From positions 1 through 64,000 of the forward strand of contig CANMLX010000023.1 in assembly GCA_947498845.1 (NCBI GenBank): a DNA stretch of 64,000 nt. The letters run 5' to 3'. The translations under genes were made by a program, and so were the position numbers. The stretch is from an uncultured Flavobacteriaceae bacterium (GTDB taxonomy: Bacteria > Bacteroidota > Bacteroidia > Flavobacteriales > Flavobacteriaceae). Under the pieces are notes generated by a model, which was given only the letters and a program-made list of their open reading frames with translations, was not told where the DNA came from and did no database searches. Positions 51,869 to 61,205 of this stretch are shown piece by piece (the stretch's first letter is position 1; each line of letters opens with the position of its first letter).

Positions 51869-52630
51869 ATGGGCAAAATCGTTGCAATTGCTAACCAAAA
51901 AGGTGGCGTAGGAAAAACAACAACGTCAGTAAATTTAGCAGCTTCTCTTGGTGTATTAGAAAAAAAGGTTCTACTCATAGATGCAGATCCTCAAGCCAAT
52001 GCAACATCTGGATTAGGCTTGGATGTTGAAACTGTAGAGATAGGAACGTATCAATTATTAGAACATACAAGCACACCCAAAGAAGCGATTATCAAAACTG
52101 AAACGCCTAATTTGGACATAATCCCTGCTCATATCGATCTTGTCGCTATTGAAATTGAATTAGTAGACAAAGACCAACGAGAGTATATGCTAAAAAAAGC
52201 GATTAAGGATATTAAAGACGATTACGATTTTATTTTAATAGATTGTGCACCGTCATTGGGATTACTAACACTTAATGCTTTAACTGCTGCCGATTCGGTT
52301 TTAATACCAATACAATGTGAATATTTTGCATTAGAAGGTTTAGGTAAACTTTTAAATACCATAAAAAGTGTTCAGAAAATACATAATCCATCGTTGGATT
52401 ATGAAGGACTTCTACTCACTATGTACGATGCGCGTTTGCGACTTTCAAATCAAGTTGTTGAAGAAGTACAGAAACATTTTAACGACATGGTATTTAAAAC
52501 AATTATACAACGTAATGTACGTTTAAGTGAGGCGCCAAGTTATGGAGAAAGTATTATAAATTACGATGCTTCCAGTAAAGGTGCCACTAATTATTTAAGT
52601 TTGGCGAAAGAAATAATTACTAATAATTAA
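51869..52630 (+). CDS. parA: Chromosome partitioning ATPase ParA (Soj)
   Basis: 253 residues. Deviant Walker A KGGVGKTTTS (11-20), Walker B FILIDCAPSLG and the typical NQVVEEVQKHF...NVRLSEAPSYG region. With parB 3 bases downstream it forms the chromosomal segregation pair. No parS-like GTTnCACGTGnAAC site is in this window, and no dnaA or oriC features are seen. First gene of a co-directional run to 57506. Confidence 0.96.
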   Translation: MGKIVAIANQKGGVGKTTTSVNLAASLGVLEKKVLLIDADPQANATSGLGLDVETVEIGTYQLLEHTSTPKEAIIKTETPNLDIIPAHIDLVAIEIELVDKDQREYMLKKAIKDIKDDYDFILIDCAPSLGLLTLNALTAADSVLIPIQCEYFALEGLGKLLNTIKSVQKIHNPSLDYEGLLLTMYDARLRLSNQVVEEVQKHFNDMVFKTIIQRNVRLSEAPSYGESIINYDASSKGATNYLSLAKEIITNN

Positions 52631-52633
52631 TTA

Positions 52634-53542
52634 ATGGCGAAGGCAACAAAAAAACAAGCTTTAGGTAGAGGCTTATCTGCTCTTTTAAAAGACCCTGCTA
52701 ACGATATAAAGTCTGTTCAGGATAAAGATGCTGATAAAGTTATTGGTAATATTGTTGAATTGGATATTGAGGCTATTGAGGTAAATCCATTTCAACCTCG
52801 TACCAATTTTAGTGAAGAGTCCTTAAAAGAATTAGCATCCTCTATAAAAGAATTAGGTATTATTCAACCAATAACTGTTCGTAAATTAGAGTTTAACAAA
52901 TACCAACTCGTATCTGGAGAACGACGCTATAGAGCTTCTAAAATGGTAGGACTAGAAACTATTCCTGCTTATATTAGAATAGCCAACGATCAAGAGTCTC
53001 TGGAAATGGCATTGGTTGAAAATATTCAGCGCCAGGATTTAGATCCTATTGAAATAGCGTTATCCTACCAACGTTTAATAGACGAAATAAACCTTACTCA
53101 AGAACAAATGAGTGAGCGTGTTGGTAAAAAGCGTTCCACTATTGCTAATTATTTACGTTTACTTAAATTAGACCCCATCATCCAGACAGGAATGAGAGAT
53201 GGATTTATTTCCATGGGGCATGGACGTGCTCTTATAACTATTGAAGATCAAACGTCTCAATTAGAAATTTACGAAAAAATACTGTCTAAAAAATTATCTG
53301 TAAGAGAAACAGAAACTCTGGTAAGACATCTTAATACACCTCAAGCAGATAACAAAGCCGATTTAGATACTGAAAACACCATGCCTGAAAACGTTAAAGA
53401 AGGCTTAAAACAATTTTCTGAATACTTTGGACACAAAATAGACGTTAAACTCTCTAAAAACGGTAAGGGAAAGCTCATTATCCCTTTTCATTCTGAAGAA
53501 GATTTTAATCGCATTAAAAAATTAGTTCAAGGTGCCAAATAA
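52634..53542 (+). CDS. parB: Chromosome partitioning protein ParB (Spo0J)
   Basis: 302 residues. N-terminal CTPase/nuclease-like domain with VELDIEAIEVNPFQPRTNF and SGERRYRASKM (the GERR motif binds CTP in ParB), central HTH (about 140-190, LTQEQMSERVGKKRSTIANYLRLL), and a C-terminal dimerisation tail typical of Bacteroidota (SEYFGHKIDVKLSKNGKGKLIIPFHSEEDFNRI). Its last 11 bases overlap the GTG start of the next gene. Confidence 0.96.
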   Translation: MAKATKKQALGRGLSALLKDPANDIKSVQDKDADKVIGNIVELDIEAIEVNPFQPRTNFSEESLKELASSIKELGIIQPITVRKLEFNKYQLVSGERRYRASKMVGLETIPAYIRIANDQESLEMALVENIQRQDLDPIEIALSYQRLIDEINLTQEQMSERVGKKRSTIANYLRLLKLDPIIQTGMRDGFISMGHGRALITIEDQTSQLEIYEKILSKKLSVRETETLVRHLNTPQADNKADLDTENTMPENVKEGLKQFSEYFGHKIDVKLSKNGKGKLIIPFHSEEDFNRIKKLVQGAK

Positions 53543-54155
53543 ACTTACAAAAGTACTGTTGTTAGCCATTTCTTGTTGCTTTTCATCAGTTCTTTCTGCA
53601 CAAGAAAAAGAAAACAAAGCGAAAGATAGTATTCCTGCTGGGTTAGTTATCGAAAAAGAAATTGTTACCCGAAAGCCTATTGATCCTTTAAGACCAGCAA
53701 AAGCCGCTTTTTATTCGGCAGTATTACCAGGGTTAGGACAGGCCTATAATAAAAAGTATTGGAAAATACCTATAGTATATGGCGCCTTAGGTACAGGGAT
53801 TTATTTCTTTACCAGAAACGATAAACAGTACAATCGCTATAGAGATGCTTACAAGAGTAGATTAGCTGGATTAGAAACTGATGAGTTTTACTTTGATTCT
53901 CAGGGAAACAAACTTACCGATCCAAGAATTTCGGATGATGGTTTAAGGCGTGCTCAGCAATTATTTAGACGTAATAAAGAAATTTCACTTCTGGTTACTA
54001 TTGGTCTTTATGCATTAAATATTATAGATGCAAATGTTGATGCACATTTACTACAGTATAATGTCGATGAAAACCTTACCTTAGCGCCGCATTACGAACT
54101 TAATGACATTGATCAAAACAATAAGTTTGGTTTAACCTTAAATTTTAAATTTTAA
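53532..54155 (+). CDS. DUF5683 membrane-associated protein
   Basis: 207 residues. GTG start overlaps parB by 11 bases in another frame, so it is probably coupled. Signal peptide (LLLAISCCFSSVLSAQ). The family motif RPAKAAFYSAVLPGLGQAYNKKYWKIPIVYGALGTG (about 54-90) is clear, with two hydrophobic segments. The parA-parB-DUF5683-dapB-lepB order is common in Flavobacteriaceae. Function unknown. Confidence 0.85.
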   Translation: MPNKLTKVLLLAISCCFSSVLSAQEKENKAKDSIPAGLVIEKEIVTRKPIDPLRPAKAAFYSAVLPGLGQAYNKKYWKIPIVYGALGTGIYFFTRNDKQYNRYRDAYKSRLAGLETDEFYFDSQGNKLTDPRISDDGLRRAQQLFRRNKEISLLVTIGLYALNIIDANVDAHLLQYNVDENLTLAPHYELNDIDQNNKFGLTLNFKF

Positions 54156-54156
54156 T

Positions 54157-54864
54157 ATGAATATTGCACTACTAGGATACGGTAGAATGGGACAAACCAT
54201 TGAAAAAATAGCAATTAGTCGAGGACATAACATTGTACTAAAAGTAGATAAAGACGATACCAATTATGATATTACTAAAGCTGATGTAGCTATAGATTTT
54301 AGTATTCCTTCTGTTGCTTTTGGTAATATCTCTAAGTGCTTAAATAATAATGTACCTGTAGTTTCTGGGACTACTGGATGGTTAGAGAATTATGATAACG
54401 CATTAGCGTTATGTAAAGAAAAAAAGGGTGCTTTTATTTATGCTTCAAATTTTAGCCTAGGCGTTAATATCTTTTTTGAGCTTAATAAAACATTAGCCAA
54501 AATGATGAGTAACTTGAAGGAATACAATGTGACTATGGAAGAAATTCATCATACAAAAAAGCTAGATGCACCAAGTGGAACAGCAATTACTTTAGCAGAT
54601 GGTGTTATAGAACATAATGCAAACTATAATGCATGGGAATTAAATAAAACTAACAACAATACTACGATACCAATTGTTGCTAAACGTATTGAGGATGTTC
54701 CAGGAACACATACTATAGATTACGATAGTGACGTGGATAGCATACATATAAAACATACAGCTCACAATCGTCAAGGATTTGCCTTAGGCGCTGTTGTAGC
54801 TGCAGAATGGCTCGTTGGAAAAACAGGTGTTTTCACTATGAATGATGTGTTAAACATTAGTTAA
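54157..54864 (+). CDS. dapB: 4-hydroxy-tetrahydrodipicolinate reductase
   Basis: NAD(P)H reductase of the lysine/diaminopimelate pathway. 235 residues: N-terminal Rossmann GYGRMGQTIE (7-16), DFSIPSVAF, SGTTGW, and the substrate motif EEIHHTKKLDAPSGTA (about 128-143; the two His and Lys are the catalytic positions of DapB). Length is short but normal for Bacteroidota. Starts 1 base after the DUF5683 stop; lepB follows after about 67 bases. Confidence 0.96.
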   Translation: MNIALLGYGRMGQTIEKIAISRGHNIVLKVDKDDTNYDITKADVAIDFSIPSVAFGNISKCLNNNVPVVSGTTGWLENYDNALALCKEKKGAFIYASNFSLGVNIFFELNKTLAKMMSNLKEYNVTMEEIHHTKKLDAPSGTAITLADGVIEHNANYNAWELNKTNNNTTIPIVAKRIEDVPGTHTIDYDSDVDSIHIKHTAHNRQGFALGAVVAAEWLVGKTGVFTMNDVLNIS

Positions 54865-54931
54865 TAATATAAATCTATGTAACACGATTATAATTTTATC
54901 TTCTAATTGTGCTTAAATAAAAAATAAAGAA

Positions 54932-56542
54932 ATGACACTTACACAATGGTTAGTATTTTTATTAATAATTCAAATCATTCATGGATTAGGGACTTGGAAA
55001 CTATATATTAAAGCTGGTAGACAAGCATGGGAAGCTTTTGTACCTGTCTACAATGCTGTAGTTTTAATGAAAATAATTAACCGACCATGGTGGTGGGTGA
55101 TCCTATTATTTCTACCTGTCGTAAATGTTATTATGCTCATTGTTATATGGGTGGAAACAGCAAGAAGTTTTGGTAAAAATCAACCCTTAGATACATTTTT
55201 AGCTATTGTAACTTTAGGGTTCTACAGCTACTATCTAAATTATGTGGCAGATGTAGAACATGTTAAAGACAGAAGTTTACAACCTAAATCCAGTTCTGGA
55301 GAATGGGCAAGCTCAATTTTATTTGCAATTGTTGCTGCAACGGTGGTACACACTTATTTTATGCAGCCTTTTACTATTCCATCATCCTCGTTAGAAAAAT
55401 CGTTATTAGTAGGAGACTTTTTATTTGTAAGTAAGTTTCACTATGGTGCTAGAGTTCCTATGACTACTGTAGCTTTACCTATGGTACATGATACGATACC
55501 TATATTAAAGAAAAAGTCTTACTTGTTCGATGACCATTATGAAAAACGTAAAACCTCATGGATAAACAAGCTACAACTCCCTTATTTACGCTTACCTGGT
55601 TTTGAAAACATAAAACGTAACGAAATTGTAGTATTTAATCAGCCCGCAGATACACTGTTAGATATGAACGATTTTCATCCAGACAGAAATTATTACAAAC
55701 CCATAGACAAAAAAACCAACTTAGTAAAACGCTGTGTTGGATTGCCCGGAGATTCTTTAGAAGTTCGAAATGGTTATGTCTATATTAATGGCAAGAAAAA
55801 CGAACTACCAGATAGAGCTAAATTGCAGTTTAGTTATTTTGTAAAACCAAAAACACACCAATTTAATCCTAATACTTTAGCAGCGAGATACGACATTACA
55901 GATGGTGCTTACCCTGTAGACAGACAGCATTCAAGTTATTATTTCCCCGCGATTTCAGATGAGGCCTTAAGTAAGTTTAAAAATCACCCTAATGTAGGGC
56001 CAATAACGCCTAATAAAAAGAAAAAGGGAGAAAGAGATTCTTTTATTTTTCCTCATGATCCCAGATATAATTGGAATGTAGATTTCTTTGGCCCTCTATA
56101 CATACCCAAAAAAGGTGCTACTATTGCTCTTAATTTAGAAGTATTACCACTATACAAACGTGTGATTTCGGAATACGAGGGGAACGATTTAAAAGTAAAA
56201 GGCAATCAAATCGTTATAAATGGTGAGGTTGCTAATAGCTACACGTTTAAACAAGACTATTACTGGATGATGGGAGATAACCGCCATAACTCTATCGATG
56301 CCAGAGCTTGGGGCGTTGTACCCTACAATCATGTGGTAGGCAAGCCTGTATTTATATGGATGAGCTGGAATACACATGGTAAAGGCTTAAATAAAATACG
56401 TTGGAATCGTATGTTTACCACGGTGCATAGCTCTGGAAAGGCTACATCTTACTTTATTCCTTTTTTAGTGGTGCTAGGAGGTTTAATTGGCTTTAATAAA
56501 TGGCGAAAGCATAAAAAAGACAAGGCTGAATTGGAATATTAA
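54932..56542 (+). CDS. lepB: Signal peptidase I with N-terminal membrane domain
   Basis: 536 residues. N-terminal helices (about 5-105) form a DUF5684-like membrane module, then a single anchor (about 125-145) and the S26 peptidase. Catalytic serine is S153 in IPSSSLEKSLLVGD, where most species have SMxPT; catalytic lysine K266 is in LVKRCVGLPGD; the late box is MMGDNRHNSIDARAWG. A large insertion between the two boxes is usual in Bacteroidota. It releases signal peptides on the periplasmic side of the inner membrane. Confidence 0.95.
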   Translation: MTLTQWLVFLLIIQIIHGLGTWKLYIKAGRQAWEAFVPVYNAVVLMKIINRPWWWVILLFLPVVNVIMLIVIWVETARSFGKNQPLDTFLAIVTLGFYSYYLNYVADVEHVKDRSLQPKSSSGEWASSILFAIVAATVVHTYFMQPFTIPSSSLEKSLLVGDFLFVSKFHYGARVPMTTVALPMVHDTIPILKKKSYLFDDHYEKRKTSWINKLQLPYLRLPGFENIKRNEIVVFNQPADTLLDMNDFHPDRNYYKPIDKKTNLVKRCVGLPGDSLEVRNGYVYINGKKNELPDRAKLQFSYFVKPKTHQFNPNTLAARYDITDGAYPVDRQHSSYYFPAISDEALSKFKNHPNVGPITPNKKKKGERDSFIFPHDPRYNWNVDFFGPLYIPKKGATIALNLEVLPLYKRVISEYEGNDLKVKGNQIVINGEVANSYTFKQDYYWMMGDNRHNSIDARAWGVVPYNHVVGKPVFIWMSWNTHGKGLNKIRWNRMFTTVHSSGKATSYFIPFLVVLGGLIGFNKWRKHKKDKAELEY

Positions 56543-56566
56543 TACCTGTGACCTATTTTTAAGTTA

Positions 56567-57184
56567 ATGGATATACTCATACATCCAACATACTTCCCTA
56601 GCATTGCTCATTTTATAGCTATAGTAAAGGCCGATAATATAATATTTGAAAAGGAAGACAACTTTGTAAAACAGACGTATAGAAATCGTTCTTACATTTA
56701 TGGTGCTAATGGTAAATTACTACTTAATATTCCTGTAACTTACTCACAAAAAAACAGACAAAAATACAATGAGGTATCTGTTTTTAATAAGGATAATTGG
56801 CAAAGTCAACATTGGAAATCTTTACAATCGGCTTACAGAACATCTCCTTTTTTTGAATTTTATGAAGATGAGTTAAAACCTTTGTTTACTGAGGAAATAG
56901 ATTTACTTTTTGACTTCAACTTAAAATGCTTTAAAGTGATTTGTGACTGTTTACAATTGGATGTAACTACTAGCACAACATATCTTTTTGAAAAAGTTAT
57001 TTTAGATAAAAAGGATTGTCGTTATTTGGTCAATGCTAAAAATGAAATACCACAACATTTCACACCATACACCCAAGTATTTAGCCCTAAACATGGTTTT
57101 ATCCCTAACTTAAGCATATTAGACTTATTATTTAATGAAGGTCCTAATGCACTAAATTACCTCGAATCTCAAACTTTAACTTAA
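56567..57184 (+). CDS. WbqC family protein
   Basis: 205 residues of the WbqC/LPS-related family: MDILIHPTYFPSIAHFIAIVKADNIIFEKEDNFVKQTYRNRSYI, NVPVTYSQK-like strand and WQSQHWKSLQSAYRTSPFFEFY. The family is found in O-antigen clusters and elsewhere; function not established. Starts 24 bases after lepB and precedes the DUF6122 gene by 13 bases. A last gene set of the parA run. Confidence 0.9.
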   Translation: MDILIHPTYFPSIAHFIAIVKADNIIFEKEDNFVKQTYRNRSYIYGANGKLLLNIPVTYSQKNRQKYNEVSVFNKDNWQSQHWKSLQSAYRTSPFFEFYEDELKPLFTEEIDLLFDFNLKCFKVICDCLQLDVTTSTTYLFEKVILDKKDCRYLVNAKNEIPQHFTPYTQVFSPKHGFIPNLSILDLLFNEGPNALNYLESQTLT

Positions 57185-57197
57185 TTTTTAATATGAT

Positions 57198-57506
57198 ATG
57201 CTACAACCTTTAGCGCATTATGGCTGTCACGTTTTAATCCCTTTAATTGTTGCGCTTTTATTTTATAGAACAACATGGAAAATGGCTTTTCTAACACTTA
57301 TTTCAGGCATATGGATTGATATAGACCATGTATTGGCTACCCCTATTTTTGACCCTAATAGGTGTAGCGTCAACTTCCATCCACTACACTCGTATTATTT
57401 CATTCTTATTTACATATTCCTTTGTATTCCAAAAAAATCCAGATTAGTTGGTCTGGGTTTGGTGATACACATTTTTTCTGATATTGTAGACTGTAGTTTT
57501 ATGTAA
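57198..57506 (+). CDS. DUF6122 membrane protein
   Basis: 102 residues with about four short hydrophobic segments. Histidine/aspartate motifs AHYGCH (6-11), DIDH, HPLHS and HIFSDIVD resemble the metal-binding pattern of YdjM-like membrane hydrolases; whether it is an enzyme is unknown. Follows wbqC closely and ends the plus-strand run. An R1 element begins on the last base of the stop codon. Confidence 0.8.
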   Translation: MLQPLAHYGCHVLIPLIVALLFYRTTWKMAFLTLISGIWIDIDHVLATPIFDPNRCSVNFHPLHSYYFILIYIFLCIPKKSRLVGLGLVIHIFSDIVDCSFM

Positions 57507-57669
57507 TACCAATTCTGATGTTAAATTACACATAAGAAAAATGATAGATTTTTGTGTTATACGAAAAATAAAAATTGCTCATAGCCCTAGCTACGTGCCT
57601 TTTTTATTTTGAAATACGGCGTAAAAAGGCACATTTTAATTGAGTAATTTAACATTGGAATTGTTATAA
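57507..57669. repeat. Dispersed intergenic element, family R1, copy b
   Basis: 163 bp. Starts TACCAATTCTGATGTTAAAT and ends with an imperfect complement (ATTTAACATTGGAATTGTTA). On the opposite strand it matches 8606-8778 over almost the full length. It fills the gap between two convergent genes, so it may serve as terminator. Confidence 0.88.
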
Positions 57670-57679
57670 CACCTCCTTC

Positions 57680-59617
57680 CTATAGTTCATCCTCACTTAA
57701 TACAATTAAGAAATCATGTTCGGTTAACTCTAAATCCAGATCTTTACTTGGATTTAACATAATACCAAAGTTATCATCTAGTGACTTACTTAAATCGCCT
57801 TTTCTAATCCCTAAACAAATTTCATCACGTTGCTGTGCACAAAAAATGGCATCTGCAAACGTTATTTTTTGAGGAAATGTATCAAAATACAACGTTGTTG
57901 GTTTTACATAAATTTCGCTACCATCTTCAGAGAAAATATCATCATAAAATATTTTCATCAACGACTCTTCACTTAGCTGCGCCAAAATCATAGTAATTAA
58001 CTTATTACTAATAATAAAATCGTCTACATTAGTTTGTGTTATAATTTCTTGGTTTTCAGAATTCAACACTTGTGTAATAATGTGTATACCATCCTCTTCT
58101 TTTATTACTTTTCTTAATAGTAACAGTATAATTAATGTATCAGAATCTATTTTATCTGCAGGTTGTTCTTCCATACTTTGAGATAAAATCACAATAGTAT
58201 CGTAAGACGAAGGTGTTATGGCTTCTAATTTATGTAAATCTAACGGGTTAGAATCATGGAGCGTTATATTAAAGTCGCTGTATTCCTTAGCTATTTCTTC
58301 TATAGTTTGGTTTAATTCATCATTAGGCGCATTAAACATAATATCGATATCTGAACTTTCAAGTAAATAATCTGTAGCTTCTTCTATAAAAACTTCCGCT
58401 ACTTTATGCCAGCCTAGAATAAGAATTCGTTTTTTAGTTTGCTCTAAACGTTTGTCTATTATTTTTTTATCCCTATTTGGAAAGAAATACTGTTTATTTT
58501 CATAAGATATAGTAGAATCATCTTCAGCTAAAATCACAACTGAATCTCCATTTTTTAGTACTGTATCAATTGGTGGCCGTAGTGCTAACCCTTCTTCTTC
58601 AGAATAAATCCCCAAAGGAATACCATCTTTTAAATAATAACTTAAATCTCCAAATAAAACACCTTTCCAATCATCTTCATAAAAGTAAATTTCACAGCCA
58701 TCAAAAGACAATATTTCTTTGTAAACAGTATCTAAGCCACTAGTTAATGATGTTTGTATTAATAGTTTTCCCATAATGTTCCAACTATCAATGGCTATAA
58801 TATTATCGTCTTCAAAAAAGCTTATAATATCTCGCTTTTCCTTAGTAAATATTTCGGCTATAATAGGGATTTCATTTTTCCCATTTTGGCAAGCTGTAAT
58901 GGCTAGAATCGATTTAACCGATTGTATATCACTTGCTACTTTTTTCTTCTGAATAGCACTTTCGGAGCAATCGGCTAAAATAATAATAGACCGCGCTGTT
59001 TCAAGATTAATACGTTTTAATTCGTTAATATTCGCGTAATCACCTTGTGTAGTAATTACCTCTGTAGTCATGGTATCCTCGAGACGCTTTTGAATTAAAT
59101 TATCCATGCTTTCCTTATCTTCTCTAGATAATATCACTACAGATGCCTTAGATTCACTTTCATTAGCTAAAATGAGTTCTCTTATAACGTCTACAATACG
59201 TTCGTTCCAACCTAGTATTACGGTATGATTATTCTCAATTACCTTGCCTCTACCTTTTCTAAAATCGTATAACATAGTATCTAATGCCGTGGTTATAAAA
59301 CCAATAAGCATTGATAATAAAATGACACCTGTTAACCCTGAAAGTACAGTAAGTATTTTTAAAAATGTAGGTGCATCGTTATCCTGGTTCATATTTCCAG
59401 GATCTGTCATCTCCAGAAACGTTACCCATATATCTCTAAAAATATTACCTGTATAATTTAGACTTGGAAAAATACTTACGAGTAACAAACGTAATCCCAC
59501 CAATAAAACAAATACAATAATAAAGATGATTAGGAGACTCTTGAATATAGACGAGCCTCCTTTACTTAAAAAACGTTCAGCTTTATAGTTTAAACGTTCT
59601 CTGAAAGAATTTTTCAT
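57680..59617 (-). CDS. CASTOR/POLLUX-like ion channel with RCK domains
   Basis: 645 residues. Two to three membrane helices (about 23-50 and 85-112) with a pore-loop-like segment between (NIFRDIWVTFLEMTDPGN). A filter like TVGYG is absent, as in the CASTOR/POLLUX family. Two cytoplasmic RCK/TrkA-N-type halves follow (about 128-370 and 390-645), each with a Rossmann start (HTVILGWNERIVDVIREL; RILILGWHKVAEVFIEE). Relatives in plant nuclei conduct Ca2+; bacterial members are barely studied. The TerB-like gene lies 44 bases upstream and may share the transcript. Confidence 0.88.
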   Translation of the reverse strand: MKNSFRERLNYKAERFLSKGGSSIFKSLLIIFIIVFVLLVGLRLLLVSIFPSLNYTGNIFRDIWVTFLEMTDPGNMNQDNDAPTFLKILTVLSGLTGVILLSMLIGFITTALDTMLYDFRKGRGKVIENNHTVILGWNERIVDVIRELILANESESKASVVILSREDKESMDNLIQKRLEDTMTTEVITTQGDYANINELKRINLETARSIIILADCSESAIQKKKVASDIQSVKSILAITACQNGKNEIPIIAEIFTKEKRDIISFFEDDNIIAIDSWNIMGKLLIQTSLTSGLDTVYKEILSFDGCEIYFYEDDWKGVLFGDLSYYLKDGIPLGIYSEEEGLALRPPIDTVLKNGDSVVILAEDDSTISYENKQYFFPNRDKKIIDKRLEQTKKRILILGWHKVAEVFIEEATDYLLESSDIDIMFNAPNDELNQTIEEIAKEYSDFNITLHDSNPLDLHKLEAITPSSYDTIVILSQSMEEQPADKIDSDTLIILLLLRKVIKEEDGIHIITQVLNSENQEIITQTNVDDFIISNKLITMILAQLSEESLMKIFYDDIFSEDGSEIYVKPTTLYFDTFPQKITFADAIFCAQQRDEICLGIRKGDLSKSLDDNFGIMLNPSKDLDLELTEHDFLIVLSEDEL

Positions 59618-59661
59618 AGAAAAAGGTTAAAATTTGATTGGTTATTTTTTTGAAGTTTTTT

Positions 59662-60288
59662 TTAGTTCATCTTTTCCAATGCTTCGGCCATAATGCCTTT
59701 TATGTGAGCAGAAGACATCTCCATGATATCTCCCATCTGAAGAATTAAAGCTCGTTCAGACGCATCAAAATGCCCATCGGAATACGCCACATCTAGAGCA
59801 CATTTAACTAATAATTCCTTACCATGCTCATTTAATGCAGGGCCTACTTTTTTTAGATATGTAGAAATATCACTCCCCTCTTTTTCAACGTCTTTAATGT
59901 AATTATTAAGCTGTTCTGATGTCATATCGTTATGACCATATTTGTTAATAATACTTAGTACCATTACTTTTTCGTTAGGATCTATAACACCATCTGCTAG
60001 CATAATTTTCACCATTACATGGCGTATAGCTTGCTCATACATAGCCATAAACGCTTGTTTATCTGGAGTACTTGAGCTATTTAAAACACGAGTAATAAAT
60101 GTCCCTTTACAATGGTTACATTCTACATACTCTCCTTTACTTCCTAATGGTATTAACGGAATAAAATACAGGGTGAAAAATTGGGTGACTTTTCGGTGTC
60201 TATAACTTCTGCTAGTTTCGCATTGTGGGCAGTTAAAATTGCCAGTAGCTTTGGTAGATTTAACACCTCTTGTTCCAAAAATAATCAT
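59662..60288 (-). CDS. Zinc-ribbon and TerB-like domain protein
   Basis: 208 residues. An N-terminal zinc ribbon (CPQC at about 20, CNHC at about 57) has a hydrophobic hairpin between (FFTLYFIPLIPLG). A TerB-like helical domain (about 75-205) follows, with MLADGVIDPNEKVMVLSI and VAYSDGHFDASERALILQ, the two acidic loops typical of TerB that may bind metal. Located just upstream of the channel gene. Function unknown; membrane- or metal-linked stress role is an inference. Confidence 0.85.
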   Translation of the reverse strand: MIIFGTRGVKSTKATGNFNCPQCETSRSYRHRKVTQFFTLYFIPLIPLGSKGEYVECNHCKGTFITRVLNSSSTPDKQAFMAMYEQAIRHVMVKIMLADGVIDPNEKVMVLSIINKYGHNDMTSEQLNNYIKDVEKEGSDISTYLKKVGPALNEHGKELLVKCALDVAYSDGHFDASERALILQMGDIMEMSSAHIKGIMAEALEKMN

Positions 60289-60516
60289 AGCACTTTATAC
60301 TTTAAGTTGGTTTATATGCTTATAAATATAGTAAACTACAAGGAATAATGTTAAATTACAGATTAAGTTATGGGTTTAATTTTTTAAAAAACAACATTTA
60401 ATCTTAAATTTTTAAGAAAACACTTTCAAAACACACTAAAATCACTATGGGTTAAAGTAAGTTGTATACAAACACCACTTAATTACTTTACTCTATTATA
60501 TCCACAACTCTCCCAA

Positions 60517-60551
60517 ACTTTTAACTTTTAACTTTTAACTTTTAACTTTTA
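60517..60551. repeat. Heptamer tandem repeat (ACTTTTA)5
   Basis: Exactly five perfect copies of ACTTTTA. The array ends 2 bases from the stop codon (60554-60556) of the minus-strand gene. On that strand it reads TAAAAGT repeats. Confidence 0.95.
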
Positions 60552-60553
60552 AT

Positions 60554-61078
60554 TTACTTACGTTGCCCCACAAAATTGTGATTTTTAGATTTAAACAATA
60601 CATTAAAACTGGTTAAGCTCCCATAAACTCTGGTAATGTATTGCTGTAAATCTATTTTACTTTGTTCATCTAAATCTTTATTAGCGTTAATACGCTGTTC
60701 CATTACCCTTAGCCTATCTCTTACCATAGTAATTTTATGAAAAAATGTATCGATTGGTAATTCGTATGATTTTAAACTTGTATCGGCGGGCTCCAAGATA
60801 AGTTTACCTCCTTTATACTTATCTGCTATAGGCACAACTTCACTGGCATCACTCCATTTTTTTAATATATTCACCAAGCTTTTCTCTACCTCATAAAAAC
60901 TAACAGTATCCACATCGTCATGAGATGCTTCTATGACCTCAAAACTAGAATCAATATCAATAGTTTCTAAGCCATTATCTATAAAAGTGACCCAATAATG
61001 CTGTGATGTTACATTAGTTACAACACCTTTTCCATATTCAGAATGATTAATTCTTGAACCTATACCTAATAATTTCAT
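60554..61078 (-). CDS. Conserved hypothetical protein
   Basis: 174 residues, cytoplasmic. The N-terminal 50 residues (GIGSRINHSEYGKGVVTNVTSQHYWVTFIDNGLETIDI) look like a KOW/Tudor-type SH3 barrel, as in nucleic-acid-binding proteins. The rest is helical, ending in a basic tail (LFKSKNHNFVGQRK). Homologues seem typical of Flavobacteriaceae, but I recognise no named family. Divergent from uvrA with 127 bases between; a possible shared regulatory region is not evident. Confidence 0.75.
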   Translation of the reverse strand: MKLLGIGSRINHSEYGKGVVTNVTSQHYWVTFIDNGLETIDIDSSFEVIEASHDDVDTVSFYEVEKSLVNILKKWSDASEVVPIADKYKGGKLILEPADTSLKSYELPIDTFFHKITMVRDRLRVMEQRINANKDLDEQSKIDLQQYITRVYGSLTSFNVLFKSKNHNFVGQRK

Positions 61079-61205
61079 TTGATACTCTATTTTTTAAATT
61101 TCCGTAAAAGCGAACGTATATTTCATTACAAGTATACTAAATTTGAGTTTAAATCTTCACAAGAATTTAACATCTAAAATCGTAACTTCGCAACTTTGAG
61201 CTGCT

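Noticed and set aside
51869..53542. Replication origin or parS site near parAB
   Set aside because: No GTTnCACGTGnAAC-like site and no DnaA-box cluster or dnaA seen; CACGTG words at about 15692 and 19144 lie inside genes and lack the flanking arms.
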